Below are positions 8,606 to 16,176 of a stretch of DNA of 64,000 nt, in pieces (position 1 is the first letter of the stretch; each line of letters opens with the position of its first letter). The notes under the pieces were generated by a model. That model did not search any database. It was not told the origin of the DNA and worked only from the letters and a program-made list of their open reading frames with translations. This DNA is from Roseovarius arcticus (GTDB lineage Bacteria; Pseudomonadota; Alphaproteobacteria; Rhodobacterales; Rhodobacteraceae): positions 2,542,001 to 2,606,000 of the forward strand of contig NZ_SZZN01000001.1 of the NCBI RefSeq assembly GCF_006125015.1. Reading direction: 5' to 3'. Position numbers and translations under genes: made by a program.

Positions 8606-8835
8606 GATGAGAAGTCAACCTAGATGGCGACGCAGAAGCTGCGTGTCGATCGCGACTGATGGTCGACAACGACATGAACAGCATCTGCGTTTTGATGCCT
8701 AGGTGTTTCGACCCTCAGGACTAAATCAAGTTACTCACAACTGCAACTAGCCAATGGGCAAGAGCGTAGCGGCATCGAAGTTTCAGGGATCAACCCCGCC
8801 AACGGCGTCACCGCCCGCGTAAGGATGCCTGCGAT

Positions 8836-9300
8836 CTACATCGCGACGGCACTGGTTCTACCTAGCATTTCGATTTGCTCTCCGGGCGGATCGAAATACT
8901 TCCACCCCATAACCCGCGCAGAGTAGAACAGTGACGCGATAGTATTAGCGGTTGCGGCCAGCGCCAACCAAACGAAACCGCCTTCTATCGTCGCCATGAA
9001 CAGAGTGATCTTGCCGACAAAACCGATCAATAGCGGGATGTCTGTCTGCGACAGCAACGCCAATACCTGAATTGGGGCCGCTGCAGGCTGGCGTCGGGCC
9101 ATACCCGCATAATTTTCAATTTTGGTGCAGCCGCGCAGATGCACCACACCGGAAAACGCGGCAACATTGCCGATGGCATGGGACAGCAGAGGAGTCAGAA
9201 GCGCCATGACTGCATCGTCACTTTGCCCAACGAGAGCAACGGCCGTCAAGACATAGCCTGCTTGGACCACGGGAGACCATCCGACCAGCCGTCGCAGATC
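8836..9300 (-). pseudogene. nuoN: NuoN C-terminal fragment (NADH dehydrogenase subunit N)
   Basis: About 155 residues match the C-terminal third of NuoN: LRRLVGWSPVVQAGYVL, then NYAGMARRQP, then FVGKITLF, ending with a membrane segment before YFDPP. Full NuoN is close to 480 residues, and no start codon or front part exists. The fragment ends abruptly near 9300, where a plus-strand DsbA-like fragment begins, so the junction is a recombination scar. Confidence 0.75.
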
Positions 9301-9514
9301 ATGCTGCCAAAGAGCGACCTAGATATCGCTAAGCTGCGGTCCGACATGGAGGCATCCGATATCCAGAATCATATCGACGAATCAATGCTGCTACCACAGG
9401 CTTTGGGTTTCAATGGCACGCCATTACTTGTCGCTCGGCGACAACCTCATCCCCGGCTTCATTGAGCAAAATCAGCTGGAGACGCTGATCGATCAAGCTC
9501 GCAACAGCGAATAA
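9301..9514 (+). pseudogene. DsbA-like C-terminal fragment with frameshift
   Basis: The stretch reads as the C-terminal end of a DsbA/Com1-family protein: DLDIAKLRSDM, then IDESMLLPQALGFNGTP (cis-Pro loop). After a frameshift near 9440 it continues as GDNLIPGFIEQNQLETLIDQ up to the stop at 9512-9514. The CxxC half is absent. It abuts the opposite-strand nuoN fragment, so both are pieces left by deletions. Confidence 0.7.
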
Positions 9515-9573
9515 GCGAGTGCGAAACTGGCAACACTGAACTGGCGCCCGAATGTCCGGGCGCTGGTCTCGTT

Positions 9574-9780
9574 TCAGATCGACGCGACTGTCGTGACGTC
9601 ATACCCGGCACTCCGGATCGCCTCGGTCAGGGCGCGCGCGTTCAGAATACTTTCGACGTCGACTTTACGCGCGTCGGTATCGCAGGTCACTTTTGCGGTC
9701 GGGTCTATCGCCTTGATTGCCTTTTCAATCGCCGCTGTGCAGTGCCCGCAGCTCATCTCGGGAACATCGAATCTGGTCAT
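9574..9780 (-). CDS. copZ: CopZ-like heavy-metal-associated domain protein
   Basis: 68 residues forming a single HMA domain with metal site MSCGHC (residues 9-14) near the front and the usual beta-alpha-beta pattern ending in AIRSAGYDV. Such proteins carry Cu(I) in the cytoplasm to P-type ATPases or repressors. A strong ribosome-binding site (AAGGAG) precedes the ATG, and a CueR-type promoter lies 25-56 nt upstream. No copA or cueR gene is adjacent; the nearest copper ATPase is at 18485. Confidence 0.88.
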   Translation of the reverse strand: MTRFDVPEMSCGHCTAAIEKAIKAIDPTAKVTCDTDARKVDVESILNARALTEAIRSAGYDVTTVASI

Positions 9781-9805
9781 GGGGGCTCTCCTTTACATTG
9801 TCTAA

Positions 9806-9836
9806 CAGATGGGGCGTTCCCGCACAGGAAGGTCAA
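9806..9836 (-). promoter_or_regulatory. CueR/MerR-type copper promoter of the copZ-like gene
   Basis: On the minus strand the -35 box TTGACC is followed by a 19-bp spacer and a -10-like CATCTG. The spacer carries an imperfect dyad (ACCTTCC facing GGAACGC). The long spacer and the ACCTTCC half-site match the layout of CueR-activated copA promoters. The second half-site deviates from GGAAGGT. Confidence 0.55.
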
Positions 9837-10277
9837 GGAGGTGAAGGTTATGGATTGAAGAAATTAGATAATCCTCTGATCCGAGGCGATCATCAGCAGA
9901 TTGAAAAACAATGCTCATTCCTGGCCGTCAATGTCTTGGATAATTGTTCTGCAACTGCTAGCTTTGGGTTTTTCGAAACCAATTTTTCCACCATCCATGA
10001 TAACAAAGCTGACCAGAACCGCATTCCTAAGCCCAGCACCAGAGCGGCTGTTTTCCGGAGTGAAGTCATTCATGCCGCAGAAATTATCCCGTATCGATAG
10101 TTACAATGGTTGTCTCGGTTTTCGGGAAACAATCCCGATAGCACAGCGCGACATTGGTTCCACGGAACAGTCGAACAAGGTCAAATGAGGTAATTGTACC
10201 TTCCACTGCGAACTAAGGCTGTTCAGACAAGAGTTCCGTTTTCCAGGCTCTTATTATTTGAGCGATGTTATTAATGC
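9837..10277. other. Intergenic region between copZ-like and flavoprotein genes
   Basis: No gene can be defended here. A 58-codon minus-strand frame (9893-10069) reads as a short amphipathic helix-rich peptide (from MTSLRKTAALVLGLG) but has no good ribosome-binding site. It is mentioned only as a weak candidate. Confidence 0.4.
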
Positions 10278-11156
10278 CTATCCAAGTATTCTCCTTGGCA
10301 GATCGTTGTGGATCGCCGTTGCGGCCAAGGCGGCCTGGCCCATCGCACTTGCGATTTGATCAAGCCCGTCTGTAACATCCCCAATAGCGTAAACCCTTTC
10401 AATGCTGGTCTTCTGCTTGGCGTCACTGACAACGCAACGGTCTTCACTAAGATGGACGCCAAGCCTGTCCGCGAGATCTGAACATGCTGTCGTCCCCAAC
10501 GCGACATAGAGCGTGTCAAAGTGCCGTGTCTCGCCACCTTCAAGCGTGACGATGACATGCGCGTCTGACAACGCCAAACTTTTCATTGGTGACTCCAGAA
10601 CGCCTATACCGTCCTTTGCCTTGGCCCGAGAGCCGTCAGGCGGGACCAACGTAACCGTTGGGGAATAGTCGCGAAGGAAGCGCGCCTCGGCAAATCCATG
10701 CGCACCATTGCCGAGGACGGCGACACGCTTGCCACGGATCTCATAAGCATCGCAGACGGGGCAATAGCGGATCAACCCTCGCTTTAAACCCTGATCGTGG
10801 CTGCTGCTCGACAGCGGCGGGCGACGGTTAACGACTCCGGAGGCGAAGATGATATTATGCGCGACCTCGACCCGGTAATCGGTCGTGACGTGGAACACAT
10901 CGTCTTTCTTTTCAACCGTGCTGACCGTCTCAGTTATAATCTCGGCACCATAGAGTTCGGCATGAGACCGCATCCGATCAAGCAGAGCACGACCTGAAAT
11001 TCCGTCTGGGAAGGGCGACAGATTGTGCGTTTCCGGGATCATCCGAGCCCGTCCTTCCTCTGCGTCAAAAACCATGACGCTGCGGAGGAATCGAGCAAGA
11101 TAAAGCGCGGTGGTTAGTCCCGCAGGGCCGCCACCCACGATGATGCAGTCTTTCAT
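10278..11156 (-). CDS. Thioredoxin-reductase-like FAD/NAD(P) oxidoreductase
   Basis: 292 residues. The FAD-binding motif GGGPAGL is at 8-14, the central redox site CPVCDAYEIRGK at about 136-147, the NAD(P)-binding motif VLGNGAHG at 151-158 and the C-terminal FAD motif YAIGDVTDGLDQI. The CPVC pair and the domain order are those of the TrxR/AhpF-like pyridine nucleotide-disulfide group. Members of this short type often work with a private thioredoxin or ferredoxin rather than TrxA. It is a single gene, with the copZ-like gene 500 nt downstream on the same strand. Confidence 0.85.
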   Translation of the reverse strand: MKDCIIVGGGPAGLTTALYLARFLRSVMVFDAEEGRARMIPETHNLSPFPDGISGRALLDRMRSHAELYGAEIITETVSTVEKKDDVFHVTTDYRVEVAHNIIFASGVVNRRPPLSSSSHDQGLKRGLIRYCPVCDAYEIRGKRVAVLGNGAHGFAEARFLRDYSPTVTLVPPDGSRAKAKDGIGVLESPMKSLALSDAHVIVTLEGGETRHFDTLYVALGTTACSDLADRLGVHLSEDRCVVSDAKQKTSIERVYAIGDVTDGLDQIASAMGQAALAATAIHNDLPRRILG

Positions 11157-11319
11157 GTTCGGCTTTCTACTTTAATGGGCTCTTTCTGCAGTGCGAACTC
11201 GGCCAAGCCCACGAACGCTTCAATGAAAATCTCTGATCCATATCATCAATCAAACGTTTCTGCATGCCGCTGGCGCCCCTCTTCTCAAAGCCTTTTTGGT
11301 ACGGCAAAAAACCGCCCGA

Positions 11320-11332
11320 CCCCCCCCCCCCC
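11320..11332. repeat. Homopolymer tract of 13 C
   Basis: Thirteen consecutive C residues lie about 95 nt before the start of the EF-hand gene and next to the second TGTAACG motif. Such tracts are prone to slippage and to sequencing error; a phase-variation role is possible but unsupported. Confidence 0.8.
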
Positions 11333-11335
11333 ATC

Positions 11336-11349
11336 TACAAAGCGTTACA
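11336..11349. promoter_or_regulatory. Candidate regulator site (TGTAACG motif), copy 2
   Basis: Minus-strand TGTAACGCTTTGTA shares TGTAACG and GTA with the site at 6232. It lies 80 nt upstream of the EF-hand gene. Confidence 0.22.
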
Positions 11350-11428
11350 AAATAATTCACGGCTAAGCCATGCAAGCTCAATGTGAGATGCCTATGTCAA
11401 ACGCATGACAGTTGAAAAGGAGATCCCC

Positions 11429-12022
11429 ATGTCACAACGCTTCATTCTCACCCTCTCGTTAGCTGCCGCAACGGCACTCGGCGGTGCGGCCTATGCGCAA
11501 AATAGCCACGGCCACGGCGCGAAAGCAAAGCCCGCTGATGGCGGTATGATGATGCAGGGCGGCGGTTCCGGTATGATGGGCGATATGTCCGGCATGATGC
11601 AGAAGATGCACCAGATGCATGGCGACAAGATGGGCGGAATGGGGTCTGGTATGATGGGCGGCGCGATGATGCAGATGCTTGATGCCGACGGCGACGGCAA
11701 CGTGACACTCGAGGAAATGCGCGAGCAGATGCAGGCCAAGCTGACCGAGTATGACAGCGATGGCGACGGTACATTGTCGATTGCCGAGTTCGAGACGCTG
11801 CATAGTGCGATGATCCGCGAGAAAATGGTGGACAAGTTCCAGCATCTTGACGCGGACGGCGACGGCGCCATCACCAGCGACGAAATGACCGCGCCAGCCA
11901 AGAAAATGGAGCGGATGCAGAAGATGCATTCCGGCATGATGGGGCAGATGCAAGGTCAGCCCGGCGATGGTCAAGGCATGGGGTCTGAAATGAACAATGC
12001 GGACGATTCCGGCGATAATTAA
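11429..12022 (+). CDS. Exported EF-hand protein with Met/His-rich linker
   Basis: 197 residues from the ATG at 11429, which has a Shine-Dalgarno AAGGAG seven nt before it; an in-frame ATG at 11405 lacks one. The signal peptide ends near AYAQ. A HGHG segment and a long Met/Gly/His run follow (residues about 25-85). Three EF-hand loops come next: DADGDGNVTLEE, DSDGDGTLSIAE and DADGDGAITSDE. Another Met-rich tail closes the protein. EF loops bind Ca2+, and the Met/His stretches could bind copper, which fits the metal-rich setting. The order of loops and the Met tails resemble CopG/CREC-like small exported EF-hand proteins found beside copper genes. Confidence 0.85.
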   Translation: MSQRFILTLSLAAATALGGAAYAQNSHGHGAKAKPADGGMMMQGGGSGMMGDMSGMMQKMHQMHGDKMGGMGSGMMGGAMMQMLDADGDGNVTLEEMREQMQAKLTEYDSDGDGTLSIAEFETLHSAMIREKMVDKFQHLDADGDGAITSDEMTAPAKKMERMQKMHSGMMGQMQGQPGDGQGMGSEMNNADDSGDN

Positions 12023-12031
12023 GGAGTGCGG

Positions 12032-12050
12032 CGTCAGCCCACGGCTGACG
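12032..12050 (+). other. Stem-loop between EF-hand gene and small membrane gene
   Basis: Perfect 8-bp inverted repeat CGTCAGCC/GGCTGACG with a 3-nt loop, 10 nt after the stop. No U tract follows. It could reduce read-through into the next genes. Confidence 0.5.
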
Positions 12051-12088
12051 TGACGCCACCTCTTCGCGAATAGGAATAGGAGGTCGAC

Positions 12089-12185
12089 ATGATGGGTTTC
12101 GGAATGGGGTGGCTTCTGGATGCTGCTCATCATCATCTTGGTCGTGCTGGGGGTCTTGGCGCTGGCCAAATACCTGTTCAAATAA
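12089..12185 (+). pseudogene. Frameshifted mini membrane protein gene
   Basis: A strong ribosome-binding site AGGAGG precedes ATGATG. The first ten codons read MMGFGMGWLL. One extra base at about 12118-12120 then shifts the frame, and the continuation MLLIIILVVLGVLALAKYLF ends at a stop at 12183. Joined, these make a typical single-helix membrane protein of about 31 residues of the kind seen near metal genes. As written, only a 21-residue peptide from the internal ATG at 12120 would be a plausible membrane product. Confidence 0.55.
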
Positions 12186-12201
12186 TTGAAAGGAAATCGA
12201 A

Positions 12202-12651
12202 TTGGGTTATACCTATGACCGCATCCTAGAAGATATTGGCATCGATGACGCCGAACTACGCATCCGTGATGCGTTGGCCGAAAATGGCTTCGGGATTCTG
12301 ACCGAGTTCGATGTCAAAGCAACGATGAAAAAGAAGATTGGCGCGGAGATGGAGCCTTACCGCATCCTTGGGGCCTGCAACCCAGAAATGGCGCATAAGG
12401 CGATCAGAATAGAGCCGCGAGTGGGTGCGATGCTGCCCTGCAATGTGATTCTGCGCGAAGTGCCCGGCGGTACCGAGATCAGTGCCATCGATCCCGTGGC
12501 ATCCATGCAGGCCATCGACAATGACCAGCTGCACAAGGTCGCAGGCGAGGTGCGGGACATGATGCGTGCCGCTGTGGACGCCGCCTTACAAAAACATCTC
12601 TCGGCAACGCCTATTCCCTCCGATGACCGAATTCATCAGGGTTGGAGGTAA
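12202..12651 (+). CDS. DUF302-family protein
   Basis: 149 residues from a TTG start at 12202 preceded by AAAGGAAA. The sequence has the DUF302 hallmarks: an N-terminal half with ALAENGFGILTEFDVKATM, then YRILGACNPEMAHKA, then VGAMLPCNVILRE. DUF302 proteins are small and mostly cytoplasmic; their fold is known but the reaction is not, and they recur in metal and sulfur islands. It is in the same direction as the EF-hand and mini membrane genes and is probably co-transcribed. Confidence 0.85.
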   Translation: MGYTYDRILEDIGIDDAELRIRDALAENGFGILTEFDVKATMKKKIGAEMEPYRILGACNPEMAHKAIRIEPRVGAMLPCNVILREVPGGTEISAIDPVASMQAIDNDQLHKVAGEVRDMMRAAVDAALQKHLSATPIPSDDRIHQGWR

Positions 12652-13048
12652 TTGAACACGAAACCGGGCGGACGACGGAGATGTCGCAGCATGACAGATG
12701 ATGGAGTTCAGACCCCCGCGCCTGTCCAGAAGGCTGGTGCAAGCTCCGTCGGCTTGGGCCTGTTCATTCCCCTTTTGCCCGTCCACCTGTCGGTGCTTAA
12801 AGACGCCTCTGTGGCGATTGCCGCACTTACGTTTGCATTGATCGGTGGTGCCTATATCGGCTTTGGCGCTTGCCGGACTGCTCTGAAACCTGCTTGGCTT
12901 ACTGCTGGGGTTCGCGGCCCCTGCCGTCTGGCTATTTCTGCGGTACGACGCGGCATTAGCCACGACTATTCCGAAGCTATCATTGCCGTTCTGCGCCGTT
13001 TTCGATTCGCCTACAGTTTCACTTCCCGTCGCTATCTTTCTGTCGTAA
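12652..13048 (+). pseudogene. Frameshifted integral membrane protein gene
   Basis: The first frame (TTG at 12652, ATG at 12691) gives a membrane-like stretch, VAIAALTFALIGGAYIGFGA. After about 12870 this frame becomes Arg-rich and non-membrane. A shifted frame then carries LLGLLLGFAAPAVWLFLRYD and continues to a stop at 13046. The two halves together look like one small membrane protein of about 130 residues broken by indels. Its family is not recognised. Confidence 0.5.
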
Positions 13049-13058
13049 GTTGTGTTCA

Positions 13059-13745
13059 ATGACGCGCAGGCTCTCGATGGGAACGACCACAAAAGTGGTC
13101 CTTGTAGCTGTCATCGTCCTCACTGCCGTGTCCTTGTTCTTCGGCCCCCTGTCCCATCTTGCCGAGAACCTTGATGGCGAGCGCATATCCGACTGGGTAA
13201 ACGCCGCGGGCGCGTGGGGCCCAATCCTCATCATTGCCTTGATGACCGTCGCGATTGTCGCGACGCCCATTCCAAGTGCGCCGATCGCTCTGGCCGCCGG
13301 TGCCGCATACGGTCATACCTTGGGAACTGTCTATATCGTCATCGGTGCGGAACTCGGCGCATTGGTCGCCTTCTGGCTGGCAAGGTTTCTGGGGCGTGAC
13401 GTACTGACCCGGTGGTTGGGCGATAAGGTGGACAAGGGCTGGCTTGGGTCTCAGAATGCGCTAACCTTCACGGTTTTTGCCAGCCGATTAATGCCATTCA
13501 TTTCCTTCGACATTGTCAGCTACGCAGCCGGGTTCAGTCGTCTGCATTTCTGGCGCTTTGCATTGGCGACTCTCGCCGGGATCATTCCGGCCAGTTTTGT
13601 TCTGGCCCATTTCGGAGAAGAAGCCGTCAGTGGAGAGCCGGGGCACGCCGTCTGGGCCGCCATCGGCTTGGGTGCGCTGACGCTGACGCCTCTTGTCATC
13701 GTTGCGGTAAGGGACCGGCGCAGGAAACAGCTGCGCGATGACTGA
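13059..13745 (+). CDS. TVP38/TMEM64-family (VTT domain) membrane protein
   Basis: 228 residues from the ATG at 13059 (the ATG at 13077 is an alternative). About five or six hydrophobic segments surround the VTT/SNARE-associated core. This has PIPSAPIALAAGAAYG at the front, a GAELGALVAFWLARFLGRD segment and FVASRLMPFISFDIVSYAAG-like sequence in the middle. Bacterial TVP38/DedA proteins are linked to lipid carrier transport and membrane stress. It lies directly after the broken membrane gene. Its stop overlaps the front of the frame that leads into the permease remnant. Confidence 0.85.
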   Translation: MTRRLSMGTTTKVVLVAVIVLTAVSLFFGPLSHLAENLDGERISDWVNAAGAWGPILIIALMTVAIVATPIPSAPIALAAGAAYGHTLGTVYIVIGAELGALVAFWLARFLGRDVLTRWLGDKVDKGWLGSQNALTFTVFASRLMPFISFDIVSYAAGFSRLHFWRFALATLAGIIPASFVLAHFGEEAVSGEPGHAVWAAIGLGALTLTPLVIVAVRDRRRKQLRDD

Positions 13746-13869
13746 ATGCGTGATTATCGACCGCGTACTGCTCCGGAAGCCCGGTTTCCGACATTTCTCG
13801 GACAACTTGGGGATTGAGCAGTTGGTCGCGACGAAGGGCACGCCGGAACCCCGCGAAAGGACAGTTAAG

Positions 13870-13971
13870 ATGGCGTCACAATACGAGGCGAACAGCATTA
13901 CAATATCCGGAGCGATCGCGACGGGCACCGGCGTGATGATCGGCTCTGGGATATTTGCCCTGACAGGGTAA
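13870..13971 (+). pseudogene. APC permease N-terminal remnant
   Basis: 33 codons from the ATG at 13870 end in ITISGAIATGTGVMIGSGIF, followed by a stop in the middle of the first helix. The same segment of the intact permease at 21085 reads SISLGGAVGMGTGVMIGAGIF. After the stop a few more codons still match (IAE versus IAQ), then similarity ends. It is a truncated paralogous copy, about 7 kb from the intact one. Confidence 0.7.
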
Positions 13972-14379
13972 ATCGCAGAGCATGCGCTACATTTTCGGAA
14001 ATTGGAGGCTGATGATGGGACAAAGGCTCTCGGCACCGATGATCCTTTTGGGGGTTCGTCTTCTCGGGCTCTCCAGTCAACCAACAGCGGTTCCCGCATG
14101 AGAAAGGGCTGGGTTTATAAAACAAAAAAACTGGGCAGAGGAGCATAAAAGGGTCCGATTTGATTTCATCGCTCCTGCGGAGCGCCCAAGCGTGACCGCA
14201 CTTGCCGTCGGTGTAACAGTGGATTGAACGGAGGCCGACGAGCACTGCGTCCCAATCGATATCTCTGCTAAATTGCGCGCTTGCATAGTAGGCGTGTCTG
14301 ACGTCAGCACCGCTTTGAACAGACGAGCCAGAAAAGGTTCGCTTTGCGCGTCATACCCGGCTGTAGGTCAGCTTGAATA
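13972..14379. other. Gene-free stretch before the FNR box
   Basis: No gene with ribosome-binding site and homology is seen. It probably contains debris from the permease truncation. Confidence 0.5.
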
Positions 14380-14421
14380 TTGACCCAGATCAAAGTGAAC
14401 CATAGCGCGGGCAGCTATAAA
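14380..14421 (+). promoter_or_regulatory. FNR/FixK-type box with -10 box
   Basis: TTGACCCAGATCAA at 14380-14393 is a near-perfect FNR-family site (consensus TTGAT-N4-ATCAA). A -10 box TATAAA lies at 14416-14421, which puts the transcription start near 14428 and the box centre at -41.5, the classic class II activator position. It would drive the exported Cys protein and, beyond it, the ECF sigma gene under low oxygen. A FixK-like regulator is encoded at 37951. Confidence 0.75.
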
Positions 14422-14450
14422 CGAGGCATCGCACGTCAAAAGTAGGAACT

Positions 14451-14816
14451 ATGTTCAGGTCAGTGCAGAAGAATTGGGGCGTATGGATGCGTGCGGTGAC
14501 AGTCACCGCCGCTGTCATGGTTATTGTTCTCTCTGCTTTAGCAATTTCACCGGAAATTGACCATCACGACCCTTCGACGCAACCTGATATCGCTTTGGTC
14601 GTGGGCACCGATGCGGTCAATGCCGTCTTCGTGCAGTCCGTGCCGGACACAGCTTGTCACGGTGGACTTAGCTGCGTTCTTGCGATTATGCCCAGTGACG
14701 GCTTGGCTTTGACGCGTCGCGAAAGTGCGCAAGACTTCCCCCGTTTGATGCGCGTTAAACCGTCTCGCGCAGGGTACCTCCCCTTTCAGCCACCTCGAAA
14801 TCTTTCACAGGTTTAA
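14451..14816 (+). CDS. Exported/anchored small Cys protein
   Basis: 121 residues with one N-terminal hydrophobic helix (about 14-34) serving as signal or anchor. A short mature domain follows with HHD after the helix, a spaced Cys pair in CHGGLSC (residues about 69-75) and a C-terminal Pro-rich tail (FQPPRN). The build parallels the protein at 3391. A periplasmic metal- or redox-sensing role is possible. It is the first gene after the FNR box and is separated from the ECF sigma gene by a hairpin at 14821. Confidence 0.6.
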   Translation: MFRSVQKNWGVWMRAVTVTAAVMVIVLSALAISPEIDHHDPSTQPDIALVVGTDAVNAVFVQSVPDTACHGGLSCVLAIMPSDGLALTRRESAQDFPRLMRVKPSRAGYLPFQPPRNLSQV

Positions 14817-14820
14817 CGCC

Positions 14821-14841
14821 CAGCATCGGATTCCGGTGCTG
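14821..14841 (+). other. Stem-loop between Cys protein and ECF sigma gene
   Basis: Inverted repeat CAGCA-TCGG-ATT-CCGG-TGCTG with one mismatch in a 9-bp stem. No U tract. It could act as an attenuator that lowers sigma factor expression. Confidence 0.5.
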
Positions 14842-14868
14842 CACGACACTATGTGAAAGGAGCGAAAC

Positions 14869-15504
14869 ATGTTCGCTGAACCAAAACTCCTAATGACGGA
14901 GGTCTCGCGCCGTGGCGCCGAGGCAAAGCTTATCGAATGCCGTAAGAAGTTTCTGGGGTATCTTCGCAAACGTCTGAACTCTCCGCAGGACGCCGAGGAC
15001 GTTTTTCATGACTTCTGCATCAAGGTGCTGCGCAGTCACGCATCTATCAAGACTGGCGAGCGACTGGATGCCTGGCTGGGCATCACCCTGCGGCACACCC
15101 TGACCGATCACTATCGGCGCCAAGGGAGCCGTAATCGTGGAGCAGAGGCTTACGCAATCGAGGCCCACATCATGGAATCAAGGGCAGAAGAGTCCGATGC
15201 GCCCTCCTGCAGTTGCATAGCTGCAGCCATGCATGAATTGCCGCCTGCACAAGCCGAATTGCTGACACGTCTGGACTTGCAAGATGAGCCGCGCAAGCAG
15301 GTCGCGGCTGACCTGGGGGTCAGCCTGAACGCATTGGGCGTACGCATTCATCGCTCACGAGCCGATTTGAAGAAGCGGATCGCGGAGATCTGCCCGGTTT
15401 GCGGCGAGGGCGGCTTCATGGAGTGTGACTGTGATCATTCCCGCGACGTCCAGCCCCTGTCGGTCCCAACCCCATCACGGGCTGAAATGCTGCGCAGTTT
15501 ATGA
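14869..15504 (+). CDS. ECF sigma factor with C-terminal Cys motif
   Basis: 211 residues. Sigma region 2 lies at about 24-90 (SPQDAEDVFHDFCIKVLR and a following WLGITLRHTLTDHYRR). A linker carries C114-S-C116. Region 4 lies at about 124-172 with a helix-turn-helix (KQVAADLGVSLNALGVRIHR). It then adds a tail with C175-P-V-C178 and C186-D-C188. No anti-sigma gene follows. ECF factors with Cys-rich tails, such as the copper-responsive CorE type, sense metal directly through the tail. A similar direct metal or redox control is inferred here, but the exact spacing differs from what I know of CorE. The ribosome-binding site is AAGGAG before the ATG. Confidence 0.88.
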   Translation: MFAEPKLLMTEVSRRGAEAKLIECRKKFLGYLRKRLNSPQDAEDVFHDFCIKVLRSHASIKTGERLDAWLGITLRHTLTDHYRRQGSRNRGAEAYAIEAHIMESRAEESDAPSCSCIAAAMHELPPAQAELLTRLDLQDEPRKQVAADLGVSLNALGVRIHRSRADLKKRIAEICPVCGEGGFMECDCDHSRDVQPLSVPTPSRAEMLRSL

Positions 15505-15622
15505 GTGTTGCACAGCGTTTCGCGAAAAACCTGAGATATGATATTTTGCGAAACTTTTTAAAAGTAAGGAAAGGTCACGGTGTGCGTCTTTTATTCAACA
15601 ACACCTTTTTCGGGAGGCGCAA

Positions 15623-15793
15623 ATGACCGGACCGCTATGGAACCATCGCGAACCTGAACTGCACGACCTGCTGTTGAGGTTTCGTGGGGTCCGCCGGACG
15701 GGGCGATATCGCTTCAGAAGTACCGTTTCGCCGAGTAGAAAACCTAATCCGCGAACGCTCTGTTGTAACGGTGCATTGGGAACAGGCTTGTGA
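15623..15793 (+). CDS. Possible 56-aa protein coupled to the sigma-4 gene
   Basis: ATG at 15623 preceded by GGGAGG at good spacing. The stop overlaps the GTG start of the next gene (GTGA). The first half has coding-like third positions; the second half is Arg-rich and ends with a CC pair. No family is recognised. It may be the remains of a longer gene, or simply a leader that couples translation. Confidence 0.35.
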   Translation: MTGPLWNHREPELHDLLLRFRGVRRTGRYRFRSTVSPSRKPNPRTLCCNGALGTGL

Positions 15794-16098
15794 AATTGCC
15801 CGGCAATTCAGATCCAACCCGCGATGATGAGCTTGAAGCGCTGATAAGCGACTGTTTTGACTTGCTTTTGTCTACGGTTCCACCGGAACAGGCGAACATT
15901 GTTCGCGCCGTGGATCTAGAGGGGGCGATGCCCAAGGCTGTTGCTGACATTCAGGGGATCAGCCTGAACGAGGTGACCAAGCATCTTGCACTCGGACGTC
16001 GGAGCCTGAAAGACCGATTTGGGGAGATGCAGATGATCTGCCCACAGCACGGCCTGGCGGGCTGCGCCTGTCATTTAAAGGGCGATGCAAAAACCTGA
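15790..16098 (+). CDS. Small sigma-70 region 4-like protein with Cys/His tail
   Basis: 102 residues from a GTG start. An N-terminal helical part (about 12-30) is followed by a region 4-like helix-turn-helix (LPPEQ-like VPPEQANIVRAVDLEG, then AVADIQGISLNEVTKHLALG). The tail has C84-P-Q-H87 and C92-A-C94-H95. Region 2 is absent, so it cannot be a complete sigma factor. It may be an accessory or decoy that competes with or assists the ECF factor encoded just before it. The tail mirrors that of the ECF protein, which suggests both bind the same metal. A broken third relative lies at 31199. Confidence 0.75.
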   Translation: MKLPGNSDPTRDDELEALISDCFDLLLSTVPPEQANIVRAVDLEGAMPKAVADIQGISLNEVTKHLALGRRSLKDRFGEMQMICPQHGLAGCACHLKGDAKT

Positions 16099-16176
16099 GT
16101 TCTCGACGCGTGTAATGCCGGGCCACCCCGCGCGTCTATATCCAACAGAAACCAATTCCAAATGGAGGATATGAAC

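Noticed and set aside
11459..12181. 240-codon minus-strand His-rich frame opposite the EF-hand gene
   Set aside because: Its His/Leu richness mirrors the Met/Gly codons of the real gene; no start signal.
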